DNA of 64,000 nucleotides from Pararhodonellum marinum (GCF_015354735.1 NZ_JACEFJ010000017.1:38645-102644), one strand, 5' to 3'; numbered from the stretch's first letter, positions 35,624 through 45,386 are shown. The notes: generated by a model not told the origin, from the sequence alone. Numbers and translations: made by a program.

Positions 35624-37222
35624 ATGCAAGCAGAAGGCCAAATATTTATTTCGATTTCATCTTCCCTTAAGGAAAAATTTGAGGGTTACGATGAGGTTGC
35701 AGGGCGACAGGGGGTTGCGAATTATGCCTTGCTTCTGTTTAAGGCTATTTGCGGTAAGGACGATGTTTTTTTGAGGTTTGATTGGGGTGAGTCGAAAACA
35801 TCAACGCTTGTTACAATTAATGAAAGGAAAGCACTAGTCCCCGATGTATTATCGAGACGCCTGCCTTTTATGGATACCACTGAATGCTTTATCCAATACA
35901 TCAGTCGCGCATTGCTTATCAACCGAGCACTTTTTCTAAGCGATGCTTTACTCGACACCTATCTAGGTGACTTCTTTGATTTTTCCTCAGATGTCCAAAG
36001 GAAATGGAGGCAGCTTGGTCAGCTTTTTATTGCCTTTGGACATAACCTATCTTTATTGTCAGACCTCGTCGATAAAGACATTCAGGCACTCCCCTTGCAC
36101 AAAATGTTTGAAGAGGCAGTGCAGGGCCATATGTCAGTTGGCATCAGCTTTACCGTAAATCCTGAAATGATTTCTTGGTATCATGAAGCAGATGGTAGCC
36201 GTGCAGAAGAAATTTTGCAATTGATGTGTCAGGGGATCTATTTTCAATATGGAATCGTATTACCTGCCGTATCCCTTCGGGTTTCGAACGAATTGCCATT
36301 GTATCAAGGCTTGCTTTATTTGAATGATTTGCCTTTACCGGCATTGAAAACCATTGATGGCGGATATTTTGTTTGTAATCAGCCTGAAACAAACCCTTCA
36401 ATGAATTTTGACCACCTAGTGACCCCTGGTCATCCCAATACATCAGGATCGTTTAGTATTCGACCAATGAAAACTTTTGAACAGGGCCTTTATTCGTCCT
36501 GGGGTACTTGGGGAGTATGGGTATTGCAACTTTCTGGTTACGTTAGACAATATGCGGGTTGGTTCAGCAATGGTTTTGCTTTCGACACCATTTGGGATGC
36601 CAAGATTCAAAATCAACTCATGGGGCAAAGGTTGTCGGAAAAATATGACAAAGCTTTTCTGACCCATGTTTGGCGCAGATTGCATCAGCAAGGGATGTTT
36701 ACACGTAGCTTTTACAGGGTATTGGAAGGATTGCTGCTTGCCCGTCAATCCGTTTTGTCTGACAACAATACCATCGAATTTTTCCACCATCCGATGGTGC
36801 TATCGGTGGATATTCATCCCGCTGAATCTGCTTTGCAAGATCCTGTACAATTGGCTGAAGGCGTCAGGAATTATCTCAAGCATGAATTGGTGGCCAATTT
36901 CTCCTTTCCTGCTACTTTCTGGGTGTTATTGCTTGATCCTTCATTTGAAGATGCCTTATTTGGAAATGAGGACTTTATGGGCTTAGCCCCTGCCCTACTT
37001 GATAAACTGGAATTTGAAATTCGCAATTTCCCAGCCCATCAGGTTTTACATGGCATATTGACAGTAGATGCAATCCGACATAAGGTAGAGGCTTTGTTGG
37101 GCGAAACCTATCCTTTCTTAAAGGTAATTGCTTACAATGAATTACCTGCAGATGCCAATATTCAAACCATCAGCAGGTTGACGCCGGTTCTGTCTCATAG
37201 CGAAGAAGATCAAAAAATTTAA
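35624..37222 (+). CDS. FlhA/SctV-C-like (FHIPEP) soluble protein
   Basis: A 532-residue protein with no signal or membrane segment. From about residue 165 to the end it aligns in order with the cytoplasmic domain of FlhA/SctV as I remember that family: YFQYGIVLPAVSLRVSNELP (G--lP-v-iRdn--L), LLYLNDLPLP (Y-i-l-G--v), VWRRLHQQGMFTRSFYRVLE (VL--LL-EGV-IRdl--ILE), AEGVRNYLKHELV, and PFLKVIAYNELPADANIQTI (lpvLsynEip-d--iq-ig). The first 165 residues are unrecognised. It starts 8 bp after the TPR gene and is the last gene of the operon. Type III export genes are absent here, so a repurposed domain is likely. Call based on pattern, not on a search. Confidence 0.7.
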   Translation: MQAEGQIFISISSSLKEKFEGYDEVAGRQGVANYALLLFKAICGKDDVFLRFDWGESKTSTLVTINERKALVPDVLSRRLPFMDTTECFIQYISRALLINRALFLSDALLDTYLGDFFDFSSDVQRKWRQLGQLFIAFGHNLSLLSDLVDKDIQALPLHKMFEEAVQGHMSVGISFTVNPEMISWYHEADGSRAEEILQLMCQGIYFQYGIVLPAVSLRVSNELPLYQGLLYLNDLPLPALKTIDGGYFVCNQPETNPSMNFDHLVTPGHPNTSGSFSIRPMKTFEQGLYSSWGTWGVWVLQLSGYVRQYAGWFSNGFAFDTIWDAKIQNQLMGQRLSEKYDKAFLTHVWRRLHQQGMFTRSFYRVLEGLLLARQSVLSDNNTIEFFHHPMVLSVDIHPAESALQDPVQLAEGVRNYLKHELVANFSFPATFWVLLLDPSFEDALFGNEDFMGLAPALLDKLEFEIRNFPAHQVLHGILTVDAIRHKVEALLGETYPFLKVIAYNELPADANIQTISRLTPVLSHSEEDQKI

Positions 37223-37274
37223 CACTGTGGGAAATTGGGGTTTTTTTTTTCTAATTTCGGAAGTCTGTCAATTG

Positions 37275-37685
37275 TTACCTGTTTGATTTCATGGCTTTCA
37301 GTTTTTTGACTTTTGGGTCGGCCATAAACCTGTGATAAGTCTCTGTCTCTATGCCAAAAAGTGCCACTTTACCTTCACTGTTGCTGTGCACCCCAAAGCC
37401 GTAGGTTTTTGTCAATGGGGAGGCACGGAAGCATGGTTGCCCTTTGGAAAAGAATTTTTCTCTTGCCTGTTGGTACTCTGCTTTTGTCAAATCATTGCGT
37501 TCTGCAAATACCTGAAAAAAAATATCATCTGAGGTGTACTTATAGGGGTTGTTGGCCATCATTTCGTACTGCATTTCTGCCACTGTTTTTTTTCCTTTGG
37601 AAGGTGGTCTTACTCCAAATGCTGCTTTCGTGTCTTCCGCTACTGCTATAAAAGTGTCAAAATAATTGGTTGAATGTACTTTCAT
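37275..37685 (-). CDS. DUF6157-like protein
   Basis: A 136-residue cytoplasmic protein. HSTNYFDTFIAVAEDTKAAFG at the start and FRASPLTKTYGFGVHSN later match the DUF6157 family pattern, whose function is unknown. It converges on the plus-strand operon and stands alone. A run of T after the convergent stop may act as a weak terminator. Confidence 0.75.
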   Translation of the reverse strand: MKVHSTNYFDTFIAVAEDTKAAFGVRPPSKGKKTVAEMQYEMMANNPYKYTSDDIFFQVFAERNDLTKAEYQQAREKFFSKGQPCFRASPLTKTYGFGVHSNSEGKVALFGIETETYHRFMADPKVKKLKAMKSNR

Positions 37686-37905
37686 GGTGCCGTTACTTAC
37701 TCACGCTTAGTTATGACGATTGCTGATTGATCGCGATCTTTTGTTTAAACAAAATAGTGAAAAAATTCGGTAAATAGACCTAATTCCTCCGTTAAAAAAT
37801 GACACCAACCCAAAATACACAACGATCATTTTGACTTTTTTCCTGGATAATTCCGGTAAAATGTGTAGCTATTTCCCTCCTTGATTTACTGATCAAAAAA
37901 TGCCC

Positions 37906-39102
37906 TTAGGCAGACTGCTTTTTCACCAAAATTTCGTCCTCACTCCCCATTTTGTTAAAATTCTCAGTGGGTAAAGTAAAATAAAAGGAAGAACCTTCTC
38001 CTTTGATACTTTCTACCCATATTTCACCTCCGTTTTTTTCTAAAAAGCCTTTGACCAAAAGCAAACCGATACCTGCCCCCTTATTCTTTTTTCTTGCTTC
38101 TGAAAGGGTTTTCATTTTTGGGGTAAATAGATTTTTCAAGATTTCTTTGGTCATACCAGCTCCGGTATCTTTCACTTCCACAACAATTTTATCGTCTTTC
38201 CTTTTTGCCGAAACCGTTATTGTACCTCCCTTTTTTGAATGTTTGATGGCATTCGAAACGATGTTTTGAAAAATGGAAATTAACATTTTATCATCGGCAA
38301 ATACGGTGGTTTCCTCTTCGACTTCCTGATGAAAATTTATCGTGTTTTTTGAAGCGGTTCCTTTAAAGGATTCAATGACTTTGGTGATGTATGGGGTAAG
38401 TTTCAGTTTTGTGGGAGAGAATACACCCGAGGCATATTTTATTCTTGCCCATTCCAGCAGATAATCCAACATATTCAACTCATCCTTCGAGGCATTGTGT
38501 ATGATATCAAGCATTTCCTGAATCTCATCATGCGCCATGCTGCGATGATACTCTTTCAAATAGTCTGTCGTTCCCAATATGGTAGACAGAGGGCTCCTCA
38601 AATCATGTGAGAGTATGGCCAGAACACTATCTTTATGGGTATTGAGCTCTTCCAACTCCTTGATGTATTTTTTAATGGTTTCCTCCGATTTTTTTCTTTC
38701 AGTCAGGTCTCTCAATATTTTAACAAAACCCAACATTTCTCCTTCGGCCCCTATAAGTGGAAATACCACCCCATAAGCAAAAAACAGGCTTTTATCTTTG
38801 CCAATATGCCATCTATTATCCGTGGCCCTGCCCTCTTTTAAGGCTGTCTCAATCTCCTTTTTGTGAATACCGATATTTAAGTCTTCTTCAGTAAATATGA
38901 TATCGAAAGGTTGACCGATAACTTCGTCAGTTTCGTATCCAAAAATCTTGGTCGAGCCAGAACTCCAACTGTTTATGTTGAATGCTGTATCCAATGTAAA
39001 AATGGAATAATCCTGCAAACTGTCAATTATTTGGCTGTAAAACTCAGCCGTTGGGGTATATTTATACTTAAGCATGGTAGGATTATCTGATTTGTTTTCC
39101 AT
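37906..39102 (-). CDS. PAS-domain sensor histidine kinase
   Basis: A soluble sensor kinase of about 398 residues from ATG 39102; the frame is open to 39135. One PAS domain (about 10-130, DYSIFTLDTAFNINSWSSG) is followed by HisKA with the phospho-acceptor in LSHDLRSPLS (about 165) and an HATPase domain with N-box NIVSNAIKHSKKGG, DTGAGM and GIGLLLVKGF. There are no membrane helices, so the signal is intracellular, perhaps redox or a small ligand. No response regulator is adjacent, so it is an orphan kinase. Confidence 0.9.
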   Translation of the reverse strand: MENKSDNPTMLKYKYTPTAEFYSQIIDSLQDYSIFTLDTAFNINSWSSGSTKIFGYETDEVIGQPFDIIFTEEDLNIGIHKKEIETALKEGRATDNRWHIGKDKSLFFAYGVVFPLIGAEGEMLGFVKILRDLTERKKSEETIKKYIKELEELNTHKDSVLAILSHDLRSPLSTILGTTDYLKEYHRSMAHDEIQEMLDIIHNASKDELNMLDYLLEWARIKYASGVFSPTKLKLTPYITKVIESFKGTASKNTINFHQEVEEETTVFADDKMLISIFQNIVSNAIKHSKKGGTITVSAKRKDDKIVVEVKDTGAGMTKEILKNLFTPKMKTLSEARKKNKGAGIGLLLVKGFLEKNGGEIWVESIKGEGSSFYFTLPTENFNKMGSEDEILVKKQSA

Positions 39103-39203
39103 TATTCTGTTATCGGTAGTGAAAAATGCAATCAACTGGAACAGTCAGCAGCAATTTTTTTGGTAGATGTTTTTAATTTTTACTTGAGGCCGGTATTCTT
39201 ATT

Positions 39204-40256
39204 TTAACTATCTGAAGAACCAAAATTGATTGAATTCTCGATTTCTTTGGTATAGGCTTCGATAAATGCATTTCTCAGTAGGCCAAATACGGCCTGCCAT
39301 GGATTGTTTTCAATATTCTCTACATGTCCTGAAAGCTCAACCCTTGAGGCAATTTGTTCTTCTTTTGGATTCTCTAAAACTTTTCCAAAAAAATCAACCA
39401 CAGCTCCATACACCCTCTCGGGCAGGTTTTTATCCTCTGCTTCCTGGTTTACATCAAAATCCTCGATTACGGGTTTAACATAACCTGTGATTTCTCCATT
39501 TTCCACCAAAGCCTCACTGAATACACTTAAGGTGCCACTTTTCAGTTCCAAGTTTGCATAGGCTTCCATAAAGTTGTTGAACTTGACTAAATCTATGTCC
39601 TCAAAGGCTAAATTGAGATCAAATTCCGGTATTTCTTTCAAAATATTCACATGCATTTCCATGTCCATCTTACCCTCACCCATAGCATTGGAATTGATCT
39701 GAACGTAACCTGGAAGTGCTTTTTCTTCATCCTCCACATTACTTAGGTTCTCAGCATTTAAGTTGAAATTATCAAAATACACATCCACTTGAGGGTCTGC
39801 TGTTGGATCCAAATAGGCTATTTTGGCATTTGCGATGCTTAATTTGTTGATCTGAATGGGATTAAGTTCCTGAAGTTGTTCTGCAAAATGGAGCCTGGGT
39901 TCTTTCTCTTTTTCTTCCTCTTTTAACACCGTCAGGTTTACTTCCATCGAATCCATATGAATTTCTGAGACAAGCTTACCTTTCATAAGGGCTCTCCAAT
40001 CCAAACTGAAGTCCAGAATAGGCAGTCGGATAATTGGTGTTTCAGGATCCTCTGAAGCTTCCTCATAGATTACGAGTTCGCCGATATTAAATGCTCCTTT
40101 ATAAAGACTCATGGACAGGTCATTGATCGATCCATGGTAGCCCTCAATGTTTGCCAGTTGTTTATTGATTTGATGCTTGGCTATAGCAGGTAAAATCAGA
40201 CGAATGACGACCAATACGACCAAGATCGAAATCAAAATGATGTATCTTTTTTTCAT
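39204..40256 (-). CDS. DUF748/AsmA-like membrane-anchored protein
   Basis: About 350 residues from ATG 40256. One N-terminal membrane helix (IILISILVVLVVIRLILPAI) anchors a periplasmic beta-rich body with the layout of DUF748/AsmA-like proteins: NQLANIEGYHGSINDLS-like opening, KLSIANAKIAYLD, and an FNNFMEAYANLELKSGTLSVFSE segment. These families are related to lipid-bridging and envelope-maintenance proteins. No partner gene is adjacent. Function is inferred from resemblance only. Confidence 0.75.
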   Translation of the reverse strand: MKKRYIILISILVVLVVIRLILPAIAKHQINKQLANIEGYHGSINDLSMSLYKGAFNIGELVIYEEASEDPETPIIRLPILDFSLDWRALMKGKLVSEIHMDSMEVNLTVLKEEEKEKEPRLHFAEQLQELNPIQINKLSIANAKIAYLDPTADPQVDVYFDNFNLNAENLSNVEDEEKALPGYVQINSNAMGEGKMDMEMHVNILKEIPEFDLNLAFEDIDLVKFNNFMEAYANLELKSGTLSVFSEALVENGEITGYVKPVIEDFDVNQEAEDKNLPERVYGAVVDFFGKVLENPKEEQIASRVELSGHVENIENNPWQAVFGLLRNAFIEAYTKEIENSINFGSSDS

Positions 40257-40573
40257 TTTAAATTTGTTTATCAATAATCAATGAGGGATTGACATCCTCC
40301 ATTGGTGATACATTGTTAGCGATTAGTGTTTGGGGAATACCTGATTAGCATAAAGCAAGTCACATCTTCTAATCAAAGGCCTATTTTTAGCAAAGTAAAT
40401 TCAACAATCATGCCGTAAAAATTACATAAATCCTATTTTTGATTAATTTTATACAAAAAAAATACAATTGCTTTTAATACATGTAATCCTTGGTCAATTG
40501 TAGAAAATCTCAGAGGAGACCATTCTTTTGAAGGTCTTCTTGCTGAGGCAGCGATGAACTTAAAAAGCAAGCT
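40257..40573. other. intergenic region, nothing recognised
   Basis: About 317 bp between two minus-strand genes. AT-rich, no coding frame, repeat or hairpin stands out. Confidence 0.45.
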
Positions 40574-41029
40574 TTACTTTCTACGCACTATCGTCCCACA
40601 AAGTAAATCATGAAGCCCTTGCTTTTCTTTGTTGACGTCAATCATTAAGATTCCCAATAGGGTTGCCAAAGAAAGAACCTTCAAAGGAAATCGCACTATT
40701 GACTTTGTCACATTCAATTTGGATCCATTGGTATTGTATATTCTAAGTCTAACAAAAAGTTTTCCTAAAGTAGCTCCCATAGTCCCTTCCAAAATGGCAA
40801 AACATAGCCAAAAAGTAAAAACAGTAGAGAACCTAACTTCCGTAACATATAATTCTGACCCTGTCTGCCAATAGTATGGCCCGCCACTTACGGTTAAAAC
40901 AATCGGGTATATTAGTAATTTGATCAGCATTAAATCAATAATGGCTGCAAACAACCTTAGACCTAATTGAAGTTCCAAAGATTCGGTTTGTCGTGCTTTT
41001 CTAAAAGTTATTTTTTTATTGTTGGGCAT
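40574..41029 (-). CDS. RDD-family membrane protein
   Basis: A 151-residue integral membrane protein with three hydrophobic segments. The RDD signature is relaxed to LRLFAAIIDL near residue 25, and the second family block GATLGKLFVRLRIYNTNG is well kept. RDD proteins are small transporters or accessory membrane proteins, some linked to Na+/H+ exchange or compatible-solute movement. The gene stands alone and its role here is unknown. Confidence 0.82.
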   Translation of the reverse strand: MPNNKKITFRKARQTESLELQLGLRLFAAIIDLMLIKLLIYPIVLTVSGGPYYWQTGSELYVTEVRFSTVFTFWLCFAILEGTMGATLGKLFVRLRIYNTNGSKLNVTKSIVRFPLKVLSLATLLGILMIDVNKEKQGLHDLLCGTIVRRK

Positions 41030-41192
41030 TTGACTTTAGGCATCTGGCTCGTTGAGAAAAAGTGACGAATGAAATCTACTCAAAAATTAATTAAAATATA
41101 TTTATCATTTTAAAAATGATTTGGAAACTCAGGGAAAAATAGCCGACCTCTCTACTCAATGTGCTAGAAGTAGTTGCGGTTTTATTCAGTTT

Positions 41193-41714
41193 TTATGGCT
41201 TTATCTTTACATCCTTATAGGTAGTTTCCTTGTGGTGAGTAATCCTTTCTATGATTGCTATGTCACCTGTAGATTCTAAAATGATCATATCGATTTCTTC
41301 CAATGACGCAAAGCCTTTTTGTCGTGCAGCACTATAAATTTCTTCCACTGTCAATCTTTCCTTTTTCATGGATTGGTCTAAAAAATTTCCTTTATAGAAA
41401 ATTAATGATGGCCTGCTGGTGATTAAGGTTTTAAACATTTTAACCCTGGCGGACAACCAAGTAAAAAGGAACTGAAATCCAATAAACAACAGAAAAGCAA
41501 CTACCCCATTGGCAAGGGGTATGTTTTCGTTGAGCGAGACACTTGCAAGAATTGACCCTAATACGATCGTCACGACAAAATCAAAGGCATTCATTTTGGA
41601 CAAAGTCCTCTTACCGGAAATCCGTAGCAAAAACACCATCGAAAGATAGGCCAATGAGGTCACACAGGCCACCCTGAACAGACTCTCCCAACTGTCAAAC
41701 CAGATATTTTCCAT
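41193..41714 (-). CDS. DUF421 (YetF/YcaP-type) membrane protein
   Basis: A 173-residue protein with three N-terminal membrane helices. The conserved ISGKRTLSKMNAFDFVVTIVLGSI block and a small C-terminal cytoplasmic domain with LIFYKGNFLDQSMKKERLTVEE place it in the DUF421/YetF family. Function poorly defined; some relatives are spore or envelope proteins. No operon partner. Confidence 0.88.
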   Translation of the reverse strand: MENIWFDSWESLFRVACVTSLAYLSMVFLLRISGKRTLSKMNAFDFVVTIVLGSILASVSLNENIPLANGVVAFLLFIGFQFLFTWLSARVKMFKTLITSRPSLIFYKGNFLDQSMKKERLTVEEIYSAARQKGFASLEEIDMIILESTGDIAIIERITHHKETTYKDVKIKP

Positions 41715-42143
41715 AATATTTTTAATTAAAAGGTATGTAGCGTTAATAACCGAAACGAACCTTGTAAGCTACATATATATTCCTTTTTCTGGAAATAAAC
41801 ATGTGACAGCAATGGAATTACAGAAAGCTTATTTTTAGCAAAAAAAAGAACCCCTTATTCAACAATCAAATTTTCATGCTAATTCCATAACATAGATTTG
41901 TTATCATGTAACAATTTGTGTCAATTAATGATCACTTTTGTTGCAAAAATCAAACTAAGTGGAAATCCATCATCCTACTGGAATAATGCTTTTGATCATA
42001 CATTTCGAATCAATTTTCTTAAACTCCTTACCAAGGCGTTAAAAGGTTTTGTTTTATCCATTTGAAATGTTGATGATGAAATGCTACACCAATGATATAC
42101 AAGCTGTATATTTAGTAATAAAAGACCATTTTATGACAAGAAT
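41715..42143. other. intergenic region, nothing recognised
   Basis: 429 bp between two divergent genes, strongly AT-rich. It must hold two promoters, but no repeat, hairpin or coding frame is convincing. Confidence 0.45.
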
Positions 42144-43256
42144 ATGAAACTGTCCTTCCAAAAATTATTCTTTGTCCTGGCCTTTATCTTCGGTCTATTT
42201 GCCGTGATGGTACTGGCCAAACCTGTGCTGATTCCCCTAAGTATGGCTTTATTGCTATCATTTATCTTGTTTCCTGTAGTAAAAAAAATGGAAGGATGGG
42301 GCTTGAATAAATTGCTTTCTGCTTTTCTTTCCATATTGATGATATTTGTAATTGTAGGTTTGGGAATCACCCTCTTCTCTACCCAAATCATGGGGCTTTC
42401 AGATCAATTGAATGATTTTTCGGGAAAAATTATGAGTACATTATCAGAAGCTGTGTTCTTTGTCAACGATAACGTGAATTTTATCGGTGATTTAGAAAGG
42501 GAGGATCTGGTACAAAACGGAAAAGAATGGCTCAAAAATTCCTCCGGATCATTACTTCAAAACACCTTTAGTGGGACCACAGCATTTCTTGCGGGATTAT
42601 TTACCACAGTCATATTTACTTTCTTAATCTTGATATATCGAGAAGGTTTAACCAGGGCATTTGTGGCTTTTGGGGATGAAGAAAATAAGGGTCGAATCTT
42701 CGACATGCTCAAAAAAATACAGCAAGTGGGCAAACAATACCTTTCGGGCATGTTCTTGTTGATTATCATCCTGGGTTTTGCCAACAGTTTGGGTTTGTTG
42801 ATTATTGGCATTGATAGCCCTTTTCTCTTTGGATTTCTAGCCGCTCTTCTTTCCATAGTACCATTTGTAGGTACTACCATAGGGGCAACTATTCCTGTAC
42901 TTTATGCTTTCATGTCGTCAGATTCTTTGTGGGTTCCCATTGCTGTTATCATTTTGTTCTGGGTGATACAAATCGTTGAAAGCAACTTCCTGAATCCGAA
43001 AATAGTAGGCAGTAGCCTCAATGTCAATGCCCTGGTGGCAATCTTAAGTTTATTGATCGGTTCGGCCGTGTGGGGAATTGCAGGCATGGTACTGTTTCTT
43101 CCTTTTGCTGCAATCCTTAAAGTAATCTGCGAAGAGTTTGATCAATTGAAGCCCATTGCCATGTTGATCAGTGACGACATTTCAGGGGAACAAAAAAAGG
43201 AACAAAAAAACACCATATGGTTTGAGAAAATAAAAGGATGGTTTAATAAAAGGTAA
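42144..43256 (+). CDS. AI-2E family (PerM-type) transporter
   Basis: A 370-residue inner-membrane protein with about eight hydrophobic segments. The family blocks are visible: LAKPVLIPLSMALLLSF near the start, a long cytoplasmic loop, and the C-terminal LLSIVPFVGTTIGATIP followed by IVESNFLNPKIVGSSLNVN. Members export autoinducer-2 or act as Na+/H+ antiporters, and many have no assigned substrate. Single gene with no luxS nearby. Confidence 0.9.
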   Translation: MKLSFQKLFFVLAFIFGLFAVMVLAKPVLIPLSMALLLSFILFPVVKKMEGWGLNKLLSAFLSILMIFVIVGLGITLFSTQIMGLSDQLNDFSGKIMSTLSEAVFFVNDNVNFIGDLEREDLVQNGKEWLKNSSGSLLQNTFSGTTAFLAGLFTTVIFTFLILIYREGLTRAFVAFGDEENKGRIFDMLKKIQQVGKQYLSGMFLLIIILGFANSLGLLIIGIDSPFLFGFLAALLSIVPFVGTTIGATIPVLYAFMSSDSLWVPIAVIILFWVIQIVESNFLNPKIVGSSLNVNALVAILSLLIGSAVWGIAGMVLFLPFAAILKVICEEFDQLKPIAMLISDDISGEQKKEQKNTIWFEKIKGWFNKR

Positions 43257-43407
43257 AATCCTATTCAGGATTATTCAACTTCTAATGCCTATTTTTAATT
43301 CATCCGATTCACTGACACATTTGATTTCAGACTTCTTCTATCCTCTTTTAAGAATAGGTGATGGTCGTATTTTCCATCTAGGGTCGCATAAGATTTATCA
43401 GTTAAAA

Positions 43408-43845
43408 TTAATCAGTGCAGGTTTCCGAAGACTGCCTTGCTGCCAACTGCCATCCGTTTTCAGCCTTGATCCAAACGTTGGTAAATCTCCTAGGGATCCA
43501 TGTTGCCTGATCCACAGAACCGTTGGCTGGCTGTTGAAGTTCTTTACCCATGACAATGGCCATGTCCTGATTAAAAGTAATCTCTTCAATGATTCTTTCC
43601 ACTTTGGGAAAAACATGACCGCCTTTCATCAGTCCAATGATTTCTTTGGGCGTCACAATTCTTCCATTCGGGTTATTGACCACATACTTTTTAGACCAAA
43701 TCTCCAATAAGGTGGTGGTGTCCCCTTGGTCAAGCAACTCAGTCCAACGTTTTTCCAATCGCCTGATTTCCTGCTCAGCTTGGGATTGTCCAAAAGAAAC
43801 CGAAATGACAAAAAGAAATCCGATCAACAAGATAGTTGCTTTCAT
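43408..43845 (-). CDS. secreted NTF2-like/DUF4440 protein
   Basis: A 145-residue protein with a Sec signal peptide (cleavage near SFGQ) and an NTF2-like fold: AEQEIRRLEKRWTELLDQGDTTTLLEIW at the start, then paired strands ending in FTNVWIKAENGWQLAARQS. Such small cone-shaped folds bind ligands or act as enzymes; here the role is unknown. Expected to be periplasmic. Confidence 0.8.
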   Translation of the reverse strand: MKATILLIGFLFVISVSFGQSQAEQEIRRLEKRWTELLDQGDTTTLLEIWSKKYVVNNPNGRIVTPKEIIGLMKGGHVFPKVERIIEEITFNQDMAIVMGKELQQPANGSVDQATWIPRRFTNVWIKAENGWQLAARQSSETCTD

Positions 43846-44030
43846 GGTCCAGGTTCTTATGTTTTGGGTTAATTTACAGGGATTACTATAATGAAGTCAA
43901 ATCCAATTTACTTAAAAATCACTAAAAGGAGTTGATGGTGCTGAGTAAAAAATCTGTTGTCCCTCATTGATTCACCAAGCAACAGACATCAAAGAACCGA
44001 ATTTTGCTCGAAAAATGAAGTAGCCTAAAT

Positions 44031-45305
44031 TTAGAAAATGAAACCAAGGCCAAACTCAAATCTATCCCCTTCGAAAGTGCCGTCTGCTAAAGGAGATTTA
44101 TTGTTTCTTATTTGATAGTTGCTTTTTACTACTATATTTCTTCTCGGGTTGAAGTTAGCTCCAATGGTTACTGCGGTTAAGTTACTTTGGAAAATGGGTT
44201 CTCCCACTAAACCTGGATCAATCTTACTGTGTGTGTTCAATCTTTCATAACGGATGAAAATAGGGAGCTTTATTTCATCGCTTTTTACTAAAAAGTTGTT
44301 CTTACTTTTAGCTGATTTATTATCAGCTTTAAAGATTGGCCAAATATCATACCCAATCTCAGTATAATAACCATAAACTTCGCTGCCTAATACCTGACCT
44401 GTATCATCCAGCGATGCCTGACGCGTGATCTCATAAAGTCCTTGGGCGTTGTCTGTTCCGCCTAGGGTACAGAGGGCCATAAAAGACCAGTTTCTATATT
44501 CCTTACGCACATAAGAACTTAACAAATACGTGTTGGAGCTTATATTATCCTTACTGATTTTGGAATATAGCCCATTCAAAGCCAATTCAGTGTTTTGGAT
44601 TCCCGTGTATTTCAAGCTAGAGTTTGCAGTATAACCTTCAAAATTAAACCTGAGTGCATCCGCTCTTCCCCTCCTGATCCAGGTAGCACCTCTCAAATCT
44701 GTTGGATCCAAACCTTGATAAAGAGAAGCTGACCATTTGAGGTTTTTATTGAATTTACCATAAGTCATTATCCCCAAATCAATCCAAGTAGATGGGATGA
44801 TTATTCGTTCAACTTCAGGGCGGTTGACGGTATAAAACATCACAGGCTCATCACTATTATTGATGTAACCGATCTGTGTCTGATGTGTACCTAAACGTAG
44901 ATTGAATTTTTCACTGAACAAAAAATCTGCAAATACCTCAGGCTGAAACTCAAAATGACGTTCATTAGTCCCGTCATTCATATATTCAGCAAAAATTTCG
45001 GCGTATAGAACCAACCATTTTTTTGGCTTGTATGCAGCATATGCAACGAAGCGCTGCATATTGGTCATGTACAATTCAAGGTCTTCGCTCTGCGTATTTT
45101 TTTCACCAATGTAATTGATGAAATTAGATTCTCCGTAACCTGAAATTGTAAACTTAGAATCTGTAAAATAAATCTTCGAAGCAGCTATAGGTAAGCCTGA
45201 TTGAGTTTCATAGGTGAGCGTATCAATTATTCTTTTTTTTTCTTGCGAATATCCCTCCCAATAGATAAATACCAACAATAACATTGATATGGTAAATTGC
45301 TTCAT
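44031..45305 (-). CDS. outer-membrane porin-like beta-barrel protein
   Basis: A 424-residue protein with a signal peptide (to about residue 20) and alternating hydrophobic-polar strands throughout, ending in the barrel signature RFEFGLGFIF. KFTISGYGESNFINY and FNLRLGTHQTQIGYIN suggest an OprO/P-like or similar porin. It lies 148 bp downstream of a sensor kinase/response regulator pair on the same strand. The gap contains CTTAA repeats at helical spacing, so it may be the target of that system. Substrate not evident. Confidence 0.75.
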   Translation of the reverse strand: MKQFTISMLLLVFIYWEGYSQEKKRIIDTLTYETQSGLPIAASKIYFTDSKFTISGYGESNFINYIGEKNTQSEDLELYMTNMQRFVAYAAYKPKKWLVLYAEIFAEYMNDGTNERHFEFQPEVFADFLFSEKFNLRLGTHQTQIGYINNSDEPVMFYTVNRPEVERIIIPSTWIDLGIMTYGKFNKNLKWSASLYQGLDPTDLRGATWIRRGRADALRFNFEGYTANSSLKYTGIQNTELALNGLYSKISKDNISSNTYLLSSYVRKEYRNWSFMALCTLGGTDNAQGLYEITRQASLDDTGQVLGSEVYGYYTEIGYDIWPIFKADNKSAKSKNNFLVKSDEIKLPIFIRYERLNTHSKIDPGLVGEPIFQSNLTAVTIGANFNPRRNIVVKSNYQIRNNKSPLADGTFEGDRFEFGLGFIF

Positions 45306-45349
45306 TTTAAGATTTAATTAACCTGAATTGCAAAGCACCTCAAATCAAT

Positions 45350-45386
45350 CTTAAAAAGACCTTAAAATGGATAAAGATTAGCTTAA
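45350..45386 (-). promoter_or_regulatory. candidate response-regulator direct repeats before the porin gene
   Basis: CTTAA occurs at 45350, 45361 and 45382 (TTAAG on the coding strand), spaced 11 and 21 bp, close to one and two DNA turns. OmpR/PhoB-type regulators bind direct repeats with this spacing. The sites lie 45-81 bp upstream of the porin start. AT-richness makes chance occurrence possible. Confidence 0.38.

Noticed and set aside
32787..37222. A real type III secretion or flagellar locus
   Set aside because: The FlhA-like proteins have no membrane domain, and no other export, rod, hook or needle gene is present.
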